Assembly (NCBI RefSeq): GCF_004342685.1
Contig: NZ_SMBZ01000042.1
Span: forward strand, 1-34,267
Direction: 5' to 3'
Length of the DNA stretch: 34,267 nucleotides
DNA from: Sphingobacterium alimentarium
GTDB taxonomy: Bacteria; Bacteroidota; Bacteroidia; Sphingobacteriales; Sphingobacteriaceae
The position numbers were made by a program, and so were the translations under genes. The notes beneath the pieces are model-generated. The model searched no databases, was not told the origin of the DNA, and worked only from the letters and a program-made list of their open reading frames with translations. Of the stretch, positions 16,210 through 25,617 are shown one piece after another (the first letter of the stretch is position 1; each line of letters opens with the position of its first letter).

Positions 16210-18371
16210 CTATTTTAAATGTGTATCAAAATATTTGGCTATTTTATTATACATATGCACTCTGTCTTTTCCACGTACATTGTGTTCATGAGAAGGATAT
16301 AAGAAATAGTCTACTTCTATTCCTTTTTTAATGCATTGCTCTATAAAATCCATGCTGTGCTGCTGTACGACCACAGGATCCTGCGCACCATGAATGATCA
16401 GTAGATTGCCTTTGAGTTGATCGGCTTTGTTGAGTAAGGAAGTTTTTGCGTAGCCATCAGGATTCTCTTGAGGCGTGTCCATATAACGTTCGCCGTACAT
16501 CACCTCATAATACTTCCAATCCATTACCGGTCCTCCGGCTACACCTGCTTTGAAAGTGCTATTGTGTTTTGTCATTAAGGAAGTAGTCATAAAACCACCA
16601 TAGCTCCATCCAAAAATTCCCATATTATCTTTATCCACATAGGGTAGAGATTTTAAATAATCAATTCCCACAAGTTGATCGGCAATCTCGTTCTCACCCA
16701 AATTGCGGTGTGTCACCCGCGTAAAGTCTCTTCCTCGCGCATCTGAGCCTCGGTTGTCCAGCGTGAATACCAAATATCCATTTTGAGCCATATACAGATC
16801 AAAATAGCCTACACCACCTAACCAGCGGTCGGTAATCATCTGTGCATGTGAACCGCCGTATAAATATACCATAACTGGATATTTTTTGGAGCTGTCAAAA
16901 TTTGTTGGATAGGTAATACGCGCATTCAGAGGCGTTTTTCCGTCAGGTGATAAAAATTCTTTGAATTCAATTTTTGGTAAATTGATTTTACCAGTAAACG
17001 GATTTTCAGCTTCCAAGATTGATTTAGCTTTTCCATTTTTGGTGTCGATAACTTGAATCAGATTGGGCATGCTGAGATTACTGTATTGATCCAATACATA
17101 TTTGCCGGTAGGGCTGATAGAGGCATTATGTACCCCATTCGAAGTAGTAAGTTGTTTGGTCTTCCCTGATTTAATGTCCACTTCATACAGATGGCGCTCA
17201 AGCCCCTTGTTGCTGGCGCCTATGTAATACGCTTTGCTATGATTAGCGTTGAAGCCCTTTAAGCTGGTAACGATTACATCTTGGTATCCCAAATGTTTAA
17301 TCAGTTGGCCATTGGTGTCGTACAGATACAGTTGGTTGTAACCATCTTTGTCGGTTTGATACAAGAATTGATTCTTATTATTCGGTAAGAATTGTAAATC
17401 GTGCTGCGGTTCGACCCAGCTAGATGATTTTTCCTCAAACAATGTCTTTACGTACACTCCGGTTTTAGCATTGTATTGATTTAGTTTAAGATGATCCTGA
17501 CCACGATTCAGGACGCCAACATATACGAATTCATTGGATGGATCCCACGTTACACTTGTGAGATATTGTTCTTTTGGTTCTCCTGTTTGCAGCGTGACAT
17601 ATTCCTTACTCTCGGTATTGAAAACAACAAGCGATACCTCTTCTGATTTCATACCTGCCATCGGATATCGGATATTGTGTACGCTGGCTACGCGTGAATC
17701 CCATTGTGGTACTGGGTATTTGCTTACCATGGACTCATCCTTGCGGTAATAGAGTAGGTTTTTACCATTTGGCGACCACCACATTCCAGTATGGATACCA
17801 AATTCTTGGCGATGGGTGTTTTCGCTGCCGTTGACTATGCCGTCGACTGTATCCTTGGTCACATGAATGACTTGACCATTATCTGTAAGGATTTCAATAT
17901 TGTTGCTGACTAAATAAGCGGTATGAACGTTATGTGCGCTATTCTTTAAGTTGTTTGGCGTAGATTTCAGGACTGTGGCTGCTTTGCTTTCTGTATTATA
18001 GGAAATATCGAACAGGTTCTTTTTACTGGAAATCTGAAATTTAATGGACTGATTGTCTAGCCATTCATAATTCGAAGGAAAACTTCGTAAGGTGAATTTT
18101 CGGAAGGCAAGACCTTTTCTAAGGCTACTTTTATGTCGTCCAATTTAGCAATTACTTTCTCGTTCCAATCACTGTTTGCACTACGTGCTAGGAGTTGCTG
18201 ATAAGTAGGGTCGAGATGTGTGAAAGTATCTGAATTCGTAGCCCATTGCATGCCCAAGAGCGTCTTTGGGGCAAACTGGCCGGGGCCGAAAACTGTTTCT
18301 TCGATAGTAAATTGTCGCTGTGCATAGACAGTCGAACTACTCAAAAGAAAAAGTAAGACTAATTTTTTCAT
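16210..18371 (-). pseudogene. S9 dipeptidyl-peptidase (DPP IV type), one frameshift
   Basis: Two frames together encode a normal-length (about 720 aa) exported S9B dipeptidyl peptidase, which removes N-terminal dipeptides, often X-Pro. The ATG at 18371 opens a signal peptide (MKKLVLLFLLSSSTVYAQ) and an N-terminal segment ending in ALEKVLPSEN. This frame stops at 18057. A shift near 18090-18110 (run of four A, GAAAATTC) restores the frame: FTLRSFPSNYEWLDNQSIKF, on through the beta-propeller to the catalytic domain. The HRQEFGI motif, nucleophile GWSYGGF (16591-16615), acid GAQDPVV and histidine PSHEHNV are all intact. An otherwise pristine gene with one homopolymer-linked break may be a sequencing error or a very recent mutation. 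As given, the first frame yields 104 aa; a 550-aa piece could start internally at 17862. Confidence 0.8.
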
Positions 18372-18444
18372 ATTATGGAAATAAATAAACTACGAATTTA
18401 TTAAATTCATTTCGCTTTTGATTGTAACTATCCTATGAAGATTG

Positions 18445-19191
18445 TTATAGTGGGCGTATCCAAATATTTCTAAAACTCACTAGATCGCCATGATCTTGGA
18501 GCCCTATTGGACCTGCGCCATGCGCAATAACCTTAGGTAGGCCGATATATTCTGTCGTACCCTCGATCTGTGTATTATAATGTACGACTACGCCATTGTG
18601 TAAGACGGTGACCGTTCCTTTTCTTATCAGAATCCCATTTTTATTGAATCTAGGGGCGGTGTAGAGGATGTCATAGCTGTGCCATTGACCTGCAGGCTTA
18701 ACGACGCTTACCAATGGTTGTCTTTGCTTGTATAATGATGCCGCTTGACCATTCACATACGTCGGGTTATTGTCATTGTCCAAGACTTGAATTTCGTATT
18801 TTCCTTGAAGAAATACACCGCTGTTTCCTCTCCCTTGACCTTCACCTTTAATAACATCTGGGCTTTTCCATTCAAGATGCAGTTGGAAATCCTCAAAATT
18901 TTCGATAGTCCGAATATTTCCTGTTCCTGGCTTCACTGTTAAAATACCATTATTCACTGTCCACTGGGCTTGTTTGGTGCTATCATTTTCACTGACCCAT
19001 TTGGAGAGGTTAGTGCCGTCAAACAGTACTATGGCATCCGATGGTGCTTTGTTGGGTGTGGTAGAGACTACTTTGCTCTTGGGTTCGTAAAATTCGGTGT
19101 CTTGGGGTTGAAATTTCGTTTGTGCAGATAAGGTGTTTGTTAAAGTCAGCGTTAAGATCGTTGTTAGGGCGGTTTTGCAAGTTTGTTTCAT
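18445..19191 (-). CDS. Exported DUF1080 protein (3-keto-disaccharide hydrolase domain)
   Basis: A 248-aa protein with a signal peptide (residues 1 to about 24, ending LSAQ) and one DUF1080 / 3-keto-disaccharide hydrolase domain (PF06439), a concanavalin-like jelly roll. Hallmarks are AIVLFDGTNLSKWV at about 52-65, WTVNNGILTVKPGTG, the strand FEDFQLHLEWKSP, GNSGVFLQGKYEIQVLDN, WHSYDILYTAPRF and the ending PIGLQDHGDLVSFRNIWIRPL. Known members act on 3-keto sugars or bind glycans; the substrate here is unknown. It lies 73 bp upstream of the dipeptidyl-peptidase gene on the same strand and diverges from folB across 60 bp. Confidence 0.9.
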   Translation of the reverse strand: MKQTCKTALTTILTLTLTNTLSAQTKFQPQDTEFYEPKSKVVSTTPNKAPSDAIVLFDGTNLSKWVSENDSTKQAQWTVNNGILTVKPGTGNIRTIENFEDFQLHLEWKSPDVIKGEGQGRGNSGVFLQGKYEIQVLDNDNNPTYVNGQAASLYKQRQPLVSVVKPAGQWHSYDILYTAPRFNKNGILIRKGTVTVLHNGVVVHYNTQIEGTTEYIGLPKVIAHGAGPIGLQDHGDLVSFRNIWIRPL

Positions 19192-19251
19192 GTTTGATTT
19201 AAGTTTATTTAATAAATATAAGAAAAAGCCTAGAAATGCTTATTTTTAGAT

Positions 19252-19614
19252 ATGATTAGACAAAAAGTTGCACTTAAACATGTACGTTTTTTCTCTCCAA
19301 TCGGGTTTTATGAAGAGGAGCAGGTGCTTGGGAATGAGTTTTTTATTGATCTGGAGGTTTATTTTCCTTTTGAGAACTCCGATTCTGAAGATTTGAAAAA
19401 TACCATAAATTATGAGGAGTTGTATCAGCTTCTAGCGGAGGTGATGCGTCCGAAAAGAAAATTATTGGAATCTGCTTTGGAGGATATCATGGATTTAATA
19501 TTAAAGCGTTATGGCTTTTTGCAGGAGATAAAAATTTCTATTCGTAAAGTAAATCCCCCTTTCGGCGGAGATTTAGCTAATTCTGAAGTAGCGTTACATT
19601 ATAAAAGAGATTAA
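19252..19614 (+). CDS. folB: Dihydroneopterin aldolase
   Basis: A 120-aa enzyme that cleaves 7,8-dihydroneopterin to 6-hydroxymethyl-dihydropterin and glycolaldehyde in folate synthesis. The length is typical. The N-terminal motif GFYEEEQVLGNEFFIDLEV carries the conserved glutamate (E22/E23), and ISIRKVNPPFGG holds the lysine K99 that corresponds to the catalytic lysine of characterised enzymes. It is monocistronic: a divergent gene lies upstream and a strong terminator 25 bp downstream. Confidence 0.92.
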   Translation: MIRQKVALKHVRFFSPIGFYEEEQVLGNEFFIDLEVYFPFENSDSEDLKNTINYEELYQLLAEVMRPKRKLLESALEDIMDLILKRYGFLQEIKISIRKVNPPFGGDLANSEVALHYKRD

Positions 19615-19638
19615 TATTCGGGTTTCCAAACCATACAT

Positions 19639-19671
19639 AAGCCTTTTTGCATCGGCAAAAAGGCTTTTTTT
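19639..19671 (+). terminator. folB terminator
   Basis: AAGCCTTTTTGC, a four-base loop and GCAAAAAGGCTT form a perfect 12-bp stem followed by TTTTT. Confidence 0.92.
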
Positions 19672-19808
19672 ATCCGAATCACGTCATTATGTCTTATAAA
19701 AATTTATTTTAATGACTTTTTGTCTTGTTTTTACTGCTGGTATAGATATTGAATATTCCTTGATGTAAATAATTAAAAACAGTAAAAAATAAATTGGAGG
19801 ATTATAAA

Positions 19809-20252
19809 ATGGCATTACTAAAATTCCCTACAAAAGCAATAAATACAGATGTTGTAAATCCATTTGTTAACAGCGTATTTGACAACTTATTCAACGATTC
19901 ATTCATTACCGATCGTTTAGTATCACGTATCCCTGCTGTTAATATTACAGAGTTGGAAAAATCTTTCGAAGTAGAATTGGCTGCTCCTGGATTAGAGAAA
20001 TCGGATTTCAAGATCAATGTAGACAAAAATATTATCTCTATTTCGGTAGAAAAAACAGAAGAGAACGTAAGTGAGGGAAAATTGTATAGCAAGAAAGAAT
20101 TTAGCTATAATTCATTTACAAGATCATTTACATTGCCAGAGACAGTTGATTACAGCAGCATCGACGCAACCTACGAAAATGGTATCTTGAAAGTAATGAT
20201 TGGCAAAAAAGAAGATGCTATAATTGCAAAAAGACTAATAGAAGTAAAGTAA
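19809..20252 (+). CDS. Hsp20 / alpha-crystallin small heat-shock protein
   Basis: A 147-aa ATP-independent chaperone that holds unfolding proteins. The start is the ATG at 19809, placed 8 bases after a strong Shine-Dalgarno sequence (GGAGG at 19796-19800), unusual for this phylum and preferred over the TTG at 19794, which overlaps the SD. The alpha-crystallin domain covers about residues 38-147: PAVNITELEKSFEVELAAPGLEKSDFKINVDKN..., with the family motif ATYENGILKVMIGKKE near residue 120. No HrcA CIRCE element or other stress operator was recognised in the 190-bp upstream region. Confidence 0.93.
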   Translation: MALLKFPTKAINTDVVNPFVNSVFDNLFNDSFITDRLVSRIPAVNITELEKSFEVELAAPGLEKSDFKINVDKNIISISVEKTEENVSEGKLYSKKEFSYNSFTRSFTLPETVDYSSIDATYENGILKVMIGKKEDAIIAKRLIEVK

Positions 20253-20297
20253 AGACAAAGTAAAGTAGTTTATTATTAAGTTTTGGTTAATTGGAGA

Positions 20298-20325
20298 AAA
20301 TCCCCTCAATGAGGGGATTTTTTTT
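20298..20325. terminator. Terminator shared between hsp20 and the DUF4954 gene
   Basis: AAATCCCCTCA and TGAGGGGATTT form an 11-bp stem with minimal loop, followed by T's on the plus strand and four T on the minus strand. It sits between the convergent stops of hsp20 (20252) and the DUF4954 gene (20327). Confidence 0.88.
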
Positions 20326-20326
20326 G

Positions 20327-22507
20327 TTAATGTATGTTTATTTTGTTTAATATGTGGTCTGCTTTTGCTAAGTAGTCTGCCGTTTCCTCTTTCATGGTAT
20401 TGATGAAAGCATTGTCGGCTAGACTTCCTACTACTATATTCATCTCCTCCTCATTTTCGTATACCATCTTCCGAAATGGGTTAGTATAGTCTTTCTCGCG
20501 AGATTTGTAGATTTCGTCATATATCCAGCGTTGAGTCGCTTTACTTTCTTCGATCAAATCAGTAAGAAAATCAATGTCCCATAGCGCAAGAGGTTTGTTG
20601 GATAATTCTGCTAATGATGCGAGTGCGTGCACAAGTTTTTCCTCCAAATAATTGCTGCTCCACGCGTGATATTGTTTGTGTATTTGGTGCCAGTTTTCGA
20701 ATTGATCCGCTTTGATGCCATCAAGCAAACCTTGCAAATCTTCTTTAGGCACAAGCTGTCCACCGATATTTTCGAAAACTTTGCGCGTGCTGTTGGAATA
20801 ATTTTTAATGTGAGAAAGAAGTTCCTCCATGTCTAGCTTATTCCATTCTTCCTTATTCAATATTTGAAGAGCTGCGTAATGTCGAATTAATTTTCTGAAT
20901 AAGCTGTAGCTTTCGCGGGGCTTAAGCATAACGACTTTACGTTTGGAATTTTCTACATTTTCAAGGAATATATCCTGGCTGATTTTAATGTTTTTATCCA
21001 TCAATATTTTGCGACCTTCTTCGCTCGAATTCGACCAATTAGGCATCAAAGATTTCCCGACAGCTTTTTCAATAATGGCTAAAGAATCAAACATCTCATT
21101 GATCGTATCAGGTGCAAATACATCGTATTCTAAATATTGATTTTTAATAGTCCGGCGGTCACGTGCTTCAAATTTTTTGCTGTTACGCATCACTGCATAC
21201 ATATTGTACAAAAACCAATAGCCCGGTACAATAATTAACCGATCATTTTGTACATCCGTACTGATAAGGGAGAAAGGAATTTTGATGTCCAATTCATATA
21301 GAAAGTCTCCTTTGACAATAAGCGAATATGACGCGAATTTTGAATTGTGTTTTAAGCTGACACATAATCCCGGCCAGAATCCACGTTTGGCGATGATTTC
21401 TCCATCGGCAGCACGAGAGTTGTGGTTCGAACCAATAGTCGCACCCGCAGCCATATTGCTCTGTCCCATAATTAGCGATGCACACAGGAAAGAGTTGTTA
21501 TGATGCTGTTCGTGTGCTGGAAAAAGGAGGGAGTTCAATACCTCACAGCAGGAAATCGTCGAATTGTCGCCCAAAAATGAGTTGATAAGTCGCGCACCAT
21601 ATTTAAGCTGCGAAAATGAAGAAAGAATAAAACGCACGGCTTTGACACCATAGAATACCCTACAACCGTAGCCAATGATTCCATTCACAATCTCACAACC
21701 TTCGCCGATCTGCGTGATGGCACTTTCTATGGAGTGAATAGTGACATTCTTGACTTTGTTTACGCCTTTGAGATATGCATGGTCACCTATGATGACGTCA
21801 TGGATCATATCACAGTTTTTGATAACGACTTGATTGCCGATTTCACTGTAATAGCCTGCTTTATTGGTGAAAGATTTTTCGGTGAGTTCGATGAACTTGG
21901 ATTGCAAACGTGCATCATGTCTGTTGCGCGTCCAAATATAAGCATCTGTCGCCTGCATACCATCAAATGGTAGAATCGGTCGTCCACCATTCTCATTACA
22001 AAGCTCAATCCAGATTCGTTTGTCTTCTTGTTCGCCTTCTTTGAGGATGCCATTGCCAAATTTTGGAGCAGGACTGGTTTCCATATCATTGACGTTCATA
22101 AGAATGACTTCGTCACCGGTGATATAGTTGGACATATAGCGCACATAGTGTATCGCGTTGTCATCGCCTATCTCACTATTGATGATTTGGCTGTTATAGA
22201 TCCCGCAGGCAAGATTCAAATCTTTATAATTCAGATACTGAGAGGAGATGTTTCCTATCCATACATTCCCATAAAATTTCGAATTCTTAATCTGTTGGGG
22301 ATTGAATGTATCAGTCACCATTACACTGTTCCAATCGGTAGAGTAATTGTGATTTTGTATTAATATCGCTTTCTCCTCAGTAGAGAGGTGGCGATATTTC
22401 TTGTCGATTTTATTTTTATTCGAACGCAAATGATAATGACGTTCCAACTTCTCGTCGGTATGGTCGTACCCCAATTTTTCTAAAGGTAGCTTTTTTACTT
22501 TTCCCAT
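20327..22507 (-). CDS. DUF4954 family protein (left-handed beta-helix)
   Basis: A 726-aa cytoplasmic protein of the DUF4954 family, recognised by its length and by the segments NSKFYGNVWIGNIS, GIYNSQIINSEIGDDNAIHYV and AGATIGSNHNSRAADGEIIAKRGFWPGLCVSLKHNSKFASY. The middle part (about 80-400) is made of hexapeptide-like repeats (VVIKNCDMIHDVIIGDHAYLKG, QIGEGCEIVNGIIGYGCRV), the left-handed beta-helix typical of acyl- and nucleotidyl-transferases such as GlmU. The C-terminal 300 residues are helical. No enzyme activity is established. It begins 5 bp after the glmS stop, in the same operon, which hints at a role tied to amino-sugar or nucleotide-sugar metabolism. Confidence 0.85.
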   Translation of the reverse strand: MGKVKKLPLEKLGYDHTDEKLERHYHLRSNKNKIDKKYRHLSTEEKAILIQNHNYSTDWNSVMVTDTFNPQQIKNSKFYGNVWIGNISSQYLNYKDLNLACGIYNSQIINSEIGDDNAIHYVRYMSNYITGDEVILMNVNDMETSPAPKFGNGILKEGEQEDKRIWIELCNENGGRPILPFDGMQATDAYIWTRNRHDARLQSKFIELTEKSFTNKAGYYSEIGNQVVIKNCDMIHDVIIGDHAYLKGVNKVKNVTIHSIESAITQIGEGCEIVNGIIGYGCRVFYGVKAVRFILSSFSQLKYGARLINSFLGDNSTISCCEVLNSLLFPAHEQHHNNSFLCASLIMGQSNMAAGATIGSNHNSRAADGEIIAKRGFWPGLCVSLKHNSKFASYSLIVKGDFLYELDIKIPFSLISTDVQNDRLIIVPGYWFLYNMYAVMRNSKKFEARDRRTIKNQYLEYDVFAPDTINEMFDSLAIIEKAVGKSLMPNWSNSSEEGRKILMDKNIKISQDIFLENVENSKRKVVMLKPRESYSLFRKLIRHYAALQILNKEEWNKLDMEELLSHIKNYSNSTRKVFENIGGQLVPKEDLQGLLDGIKADQFENWHQIHKQYHAWSSNYLEEKLVHALASLAELSNKPLALWDIDFLTDLIEESKATQRWIYDEIYKSREKDYTNPFRKMVYENEEEMNIVVGSLADNAFINTMKEETADYLAKADHILNKINIH

Positions 22508-22512
22508 ATTAC

Positions 22513-24354
22513 TTATTCTACAGTAACAGATTTTGCAAGATTACGGGGTCGGTCAACATCGATTTGCCGTTCGATACCTACGTAGTAAGACAATAGCTGA
22601 AGTGGAATAACAGCCAGGATAGGAGCGATCATTTCGTGGCTCACAGGTATTTTGATATGTTCGTCTGACAAATCAATAGCAAGTTGGTCATCTTCCGTCA
22701 CTACAGAAATGAGTTTTCCCGAGCGTGCTTTGATTTCCTGCATATTGCTGACAATTTTTTCATGTACGCGGTCTTTGGTGGCGACGAATACCACAGGAAG
22801 TGTTTCATCCACTAAGGCAATAGGGCCGTGTTTCATCTCTGCAGCAGGATATCCTTCTGCGTGGATGTAGGATATTTCTTTAAGTTTAAGCGCTCCTTCT
22901 AGGGCAATAGGGAAATTATATCCACGTCCCAAGAAAAGAAAGTCGGTGGCGTGTTGATATTTTACAGCAATTTCTTTGATATTGTCGATGCTGCTATCCA
23001 AGATGTGTTTTACCTTTTCAGGAATGATGCTTAATTCTTTGATTAGTTCTTTTCTTAGATCTTCCGAGACTGTTTCTTTGTACTCCGCAAGTTTAATTGC
23101 GAATAATAGCAATACGGTCAATTGCGCCGAAAAAGCCTTTGTACTGGCAACACCAATCTCTGGTCCAGCGTGGGTATAAATGCCTGCATCGGAAATACGC
23201 GCAATAGAAGAGCCTACTACATTGACAATACCGAAAATGGTGGCTCCCTGTGTTTTTGCATTTTCAAGGGCAACAAGAGTATCTGCAGTTTCTCCGCTCT
23301 GTGATATGGCTATAATCACATCGTCGGAAGAAATAATCGGGTTTCTATAGCGGAATTCTGACGCGTATTCTACTTCTACATTGACACGGCAAAGTTCTTC
23401 AATCCAATATTCTGCCAAAAGACCAGCGTGCCAACTTGTACCACAAGCTACAATGATGATACGGCGAGCTGCAGTTAATTTATCCTTTATTTTCTCTAAT
23501 CCACTGAGTGTAATAGAAAGGTTTTCTGCATCCAATCGACCACGCAAAGAATCAAATATTGCTTGCGGTTGCTCATGGATTTCTTTTATCATGAAGTGCT
23601 CGTAACCACCTTTTTCGATAGCTGCGAGTTCTATGTCTAATTTTTGAACATAAGGAGTCAAGATTTCATTCCCCAAATTTTTCAAAATCAGTTGGTCGGG
23701 ATTGATGATCGCTAATTCATAATCATTGATATATACCACTTCTTTGGTATATTCCAACATAGGTGAAGCATCAGAACCCAAAAAATGTTCGCCATTGCCA
23801 ATTCCAATCACCAATGGACTTCCTTTGCGCGCAGCAAATAATGTGTCTGGATGGTCTTTGGATAAAATAAGAATAACGTATGCGCCGGTTACTCTTTTGA
23901 GTGCCACCCGAATGGCCTCTTCCAGCGTGCATTCATTATTAATGTGAATATCTTCGATAAAATTTAAAAGTACCTCTGAATCGGTTTCACTTTGGAAAGT
24001 ATATCCTTTGTGTAACAATTCTTCTTTGATGGAAGCATAATTTTCAATGATACCATTGTGAACAAGCGCAAGATTTCCGGAGTTCGAATAATGGGGGTGT
24101 GCATTGTAATCGGATGGAATACCATGTGTAGCCCAGCGTGTATGACCTATTCCTAGGGTGGAGTGAGTGTCCAGTGTTCCGAATGCATTTTCCAATGCCG
24201 CTACTTTACCGCTTTTTTTAACTACTTGCAATTCGCTGCCTTTATGAAGTGCAATACCCGCACTATCGTAGCCGCGATATTCTAATTTTTTTAATCCATT
24301 GATAAGGTATGGATAGGCCTGATTGTGTCCAACGTAACCTACTATTCCGCACAT
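22513..24354 (-). CDS. glmS: Glutamine--fructose-6-phosphate aminotransferase
   Basis: A 613-aa enzyme that makes glucosamine-6-phosphate from fructose-6-phosphate and glutamine, the first step of UDP-GlcNAc synthesis for wall and lipopolysaccharide. The N-terminus MCGIVGYVG exposes the nucleophile C2 of the glutaminase domain, followed by LEYRGYDSAGIAL and HTRWATHG. Two SIS sugar-phosphate isomerase domains follow (about 295-430, ACGTSWHAG and AISQSGETADT; and about 465-600, LGRGYNFPIALEGALKLKEISYIHAE). It closes with DRPRNLAKSVTVE, the usual C-terminus. A -7 promoter box lies upstream. No glmS ribozyme was recognised. It heads a two-gene operon with the DUF4954 gene. Confidence 0.97.
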   Translation of the reverse strand: MCGIVGYVGHNQAYPYLINGLKKLEYRGYDSAGIALHKGSELQVVKKSGKVAALENAFGTLDTHSTLGIGHTRWATHGIPSDYNAHPHYSNSGNLALVHNGIIENYASIKEELLHKGYTFQSETDSEVLLNFIEDIHINNECTLEEAIRVALKRVTGAYVILILSKDHPDTLFAARKGSPLVIGIGNGEHFLGSDASPMLEYTKEVVYINDYELAIINPDQLILKNLGNEILTPYVQKLDIELAAIEKGGYEHFMIKEIHEQPQAIFDSLRGRLDAENLSITLSGLEKIKDKLTAARRIIIVACGTSWHAGLLAEYWIEELCRVNVEVEYASEFRYRNPIISSDDVIIAISQSGETADTLVALENAKTQGATIFGIVNVVGSSIARISDAGIYTHAGPEIGVASTKAFSAQLTVLLLFAIKLAEYKETVSEDLRKELIKELSIIPEKVKHILDSSIDNIKEIAVKYQHATDFLFLGRGYNFPIALEGALKLKEISYIHAEGYPAAEMKHGPIALVDETLPVVFVATKDRVHEKIVSNMQEIKARSGKLISVVTEDDQLAIDLSDEHIKIPVSHEMIAPILAVIPLQLLSYYVGIERQIDVDRPRNLAKSVTVE

Positions 24355-24389
24355 ATGTTTTTGTTTAGTTTATATTGTTAATAGGGAGG

Positions 24390-24397
24390 CAAATATA
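24390..24397 (-). promoter_or_regulatory. -7 promoter box for glmS
   Basis: On the minus strand this reads TATATTTG, an exact match to TAnnTTTG, 36 bp upstream of the glmS start codon. No good TTG is seen 17-23 bp further upstream. Confidence 0.5.
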
Positions 24398-24614
24398 GAT
24401 AACGCAACCGATTGTTCGATGCTTTTCGATGTATTGAGGCTTAATAAAAATTTTAATAACATTATAAAAAAATTAAATAACTCAATATTTACTTTCCTCA
24501 TATTCCTCATCTATTCCAATAGAGCCTCGAAGGATGTCGTGAACTTTTTTGCCTTTCAATAGTTTATTAGTCAAAGTATTCAATTCATATTTTACTACTC
24601 AAGGAAACTACACT

Positions 24615-25601
24615 ATGCGCTTTTTACGAAATAAAAATGGACGCGGATTTTCGTACAAGGATGAAGACGGGAATACGGTGAGAGATAAAGAGCTGTTGCA
24701 GTTTTTCAAATCTCTTGTCATTCCTCCCGCATGGACCCATGTAGAGATCAATAACTCACCGCGCGCGAAGGTGCGCGCAACGGGGTATGACGCCAAAGGC
24801 CGCAAGCAATATATCTACAACAGTAATTTCCGATTGCGTCAGGAGCAAAAGAAATTTGACCGAATACTACAATTTGCAAACAAACTGCCGCATATGCGGT
24901 TAGTAACAGGACAGCATTTGCGTAAACGGAAGCTCGATCGCAACAAAGTTTTAGCCTGTATGGTTCGTCTTCTGGATGTTGCTTTTTTTAGGCCCGGTAG
25001 CGATGTGTATGCCAAGCAGAATAAAAGCTATGGGTTGACAACTTTACGGTCCAAACACCTCAAGATTGAGGGGGATAGGCTTACTTTCAATTATGTAGGT
25101 AAGTCAGCGCAGAAGCAAGAAAAGCAAATCGTTGATGCACAATTGGCACGAATCGTACGCGAAATTGATGATTTGCCAGGCTATGAGATTTTCAAATTTA
25201 TGGATGAAGACGGCAATATTCAGGATGTGAAGAGCCAGCATCTTAACGCTTATATCCGAGAGATCATGGGACCAGAATTTTCTGCAAAAGACTTTCGGAC
25301 TTGGGCAGGAACAGTAATTGCCGCGATGAGTTTGGATGAGCTTGGAGCTACAGAAGAAGTCGATCAACGCAATTTGAGTAAGAATATCCGTCAAGCTGTA
25401 GTTGCGGTGAGTGAGCGTTTGGGAAATACGCCGGCTATTGCGCGAAAATCGTATATCGACCCTCGTATTATTGATAATTACACCAAAGGCAAGACCTTAT
25501 GTTATTTTAAAAAAGAAGTAGATAGACTATTAAAGAAGAGTGAAAATCTTTCGGTAGAGGAGTTGGGTGTTTTATGTCTGCTCAAACGAAGATTGAACTA
25601 A
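24615..25601 (+). CDS. DNA topoisomerase IB (poxvirus/bacterial type)
   Basis: A 328-aa type IB topoisomerase that relaxes supercoils through a 3'-phosphotyrosine. The start chosen is the ATG at 24615, with AAGGA nine bases upstream; the TTG at 24549 would add 22 unrelated residues. The N-terminal domain reads RGFSYKDEDGNTVRD...IPPAWTHVEI, with RATGYDAKGRKQYIYN. The catalytic domain contains YGLTTLRSKH, KDFRTWAGT and the nucleophile tyrosine Y280 in ARKSYIDPRII. It is the first of four same-strand genes, 16 bp before Ku, then LigD and a YetF-like protein. This suggests a role in handling broken or twisted ends along with the NHEJ proteins, an inference from position. Confidence 0.93.
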   Translation: MRFLRNKNGRGFSYKDEDGNTVRDKELLQFFKSLVIPPAWTHVEINNSPRAKVRATGYDAKGRKQYIYNSNFRLRQEQKKFDRILQFANKLPHMRLVTGQHLRKRKLDRNKVLACMVRLLDVAFFRPGSDVYAKQNKSYGLTTLRSKHLKIEGDRLTFNYVGKSAQKQEKQIVDAQLARIVREIDDLPGYEIFKFMDEDGNIQDVKSQHLNAYIREIMGPEFSAKDFRTWAGTVIAAMSLDELGATEEVDQRNLSKNIRQAVVAVSERLGNTPAIARKSYIDPRIIDNYTKGKTLCYFKKEVDRLLKKSENLSVEELGVLCLLKRRLN

Positions 25602-25617
25602 TATAAATTGAATCATT

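Noticed and set aside
16210..17862. Stand-alone 550-aa peptidase starting at 17862
   Set aside because: The in-frame sequence continues upstream as normal propeller sequence and joins the signal-peptide segment at 18371 after one frameshift, so the internal start is not the original one.
24355..24512. glmS ribozyme or riboswitch in the glmS leader
   Set aside because: The leader from the -7 box to the ATG is only about 30 bases, too short for the ribozyme, which is also known mainly from Firmicutes.
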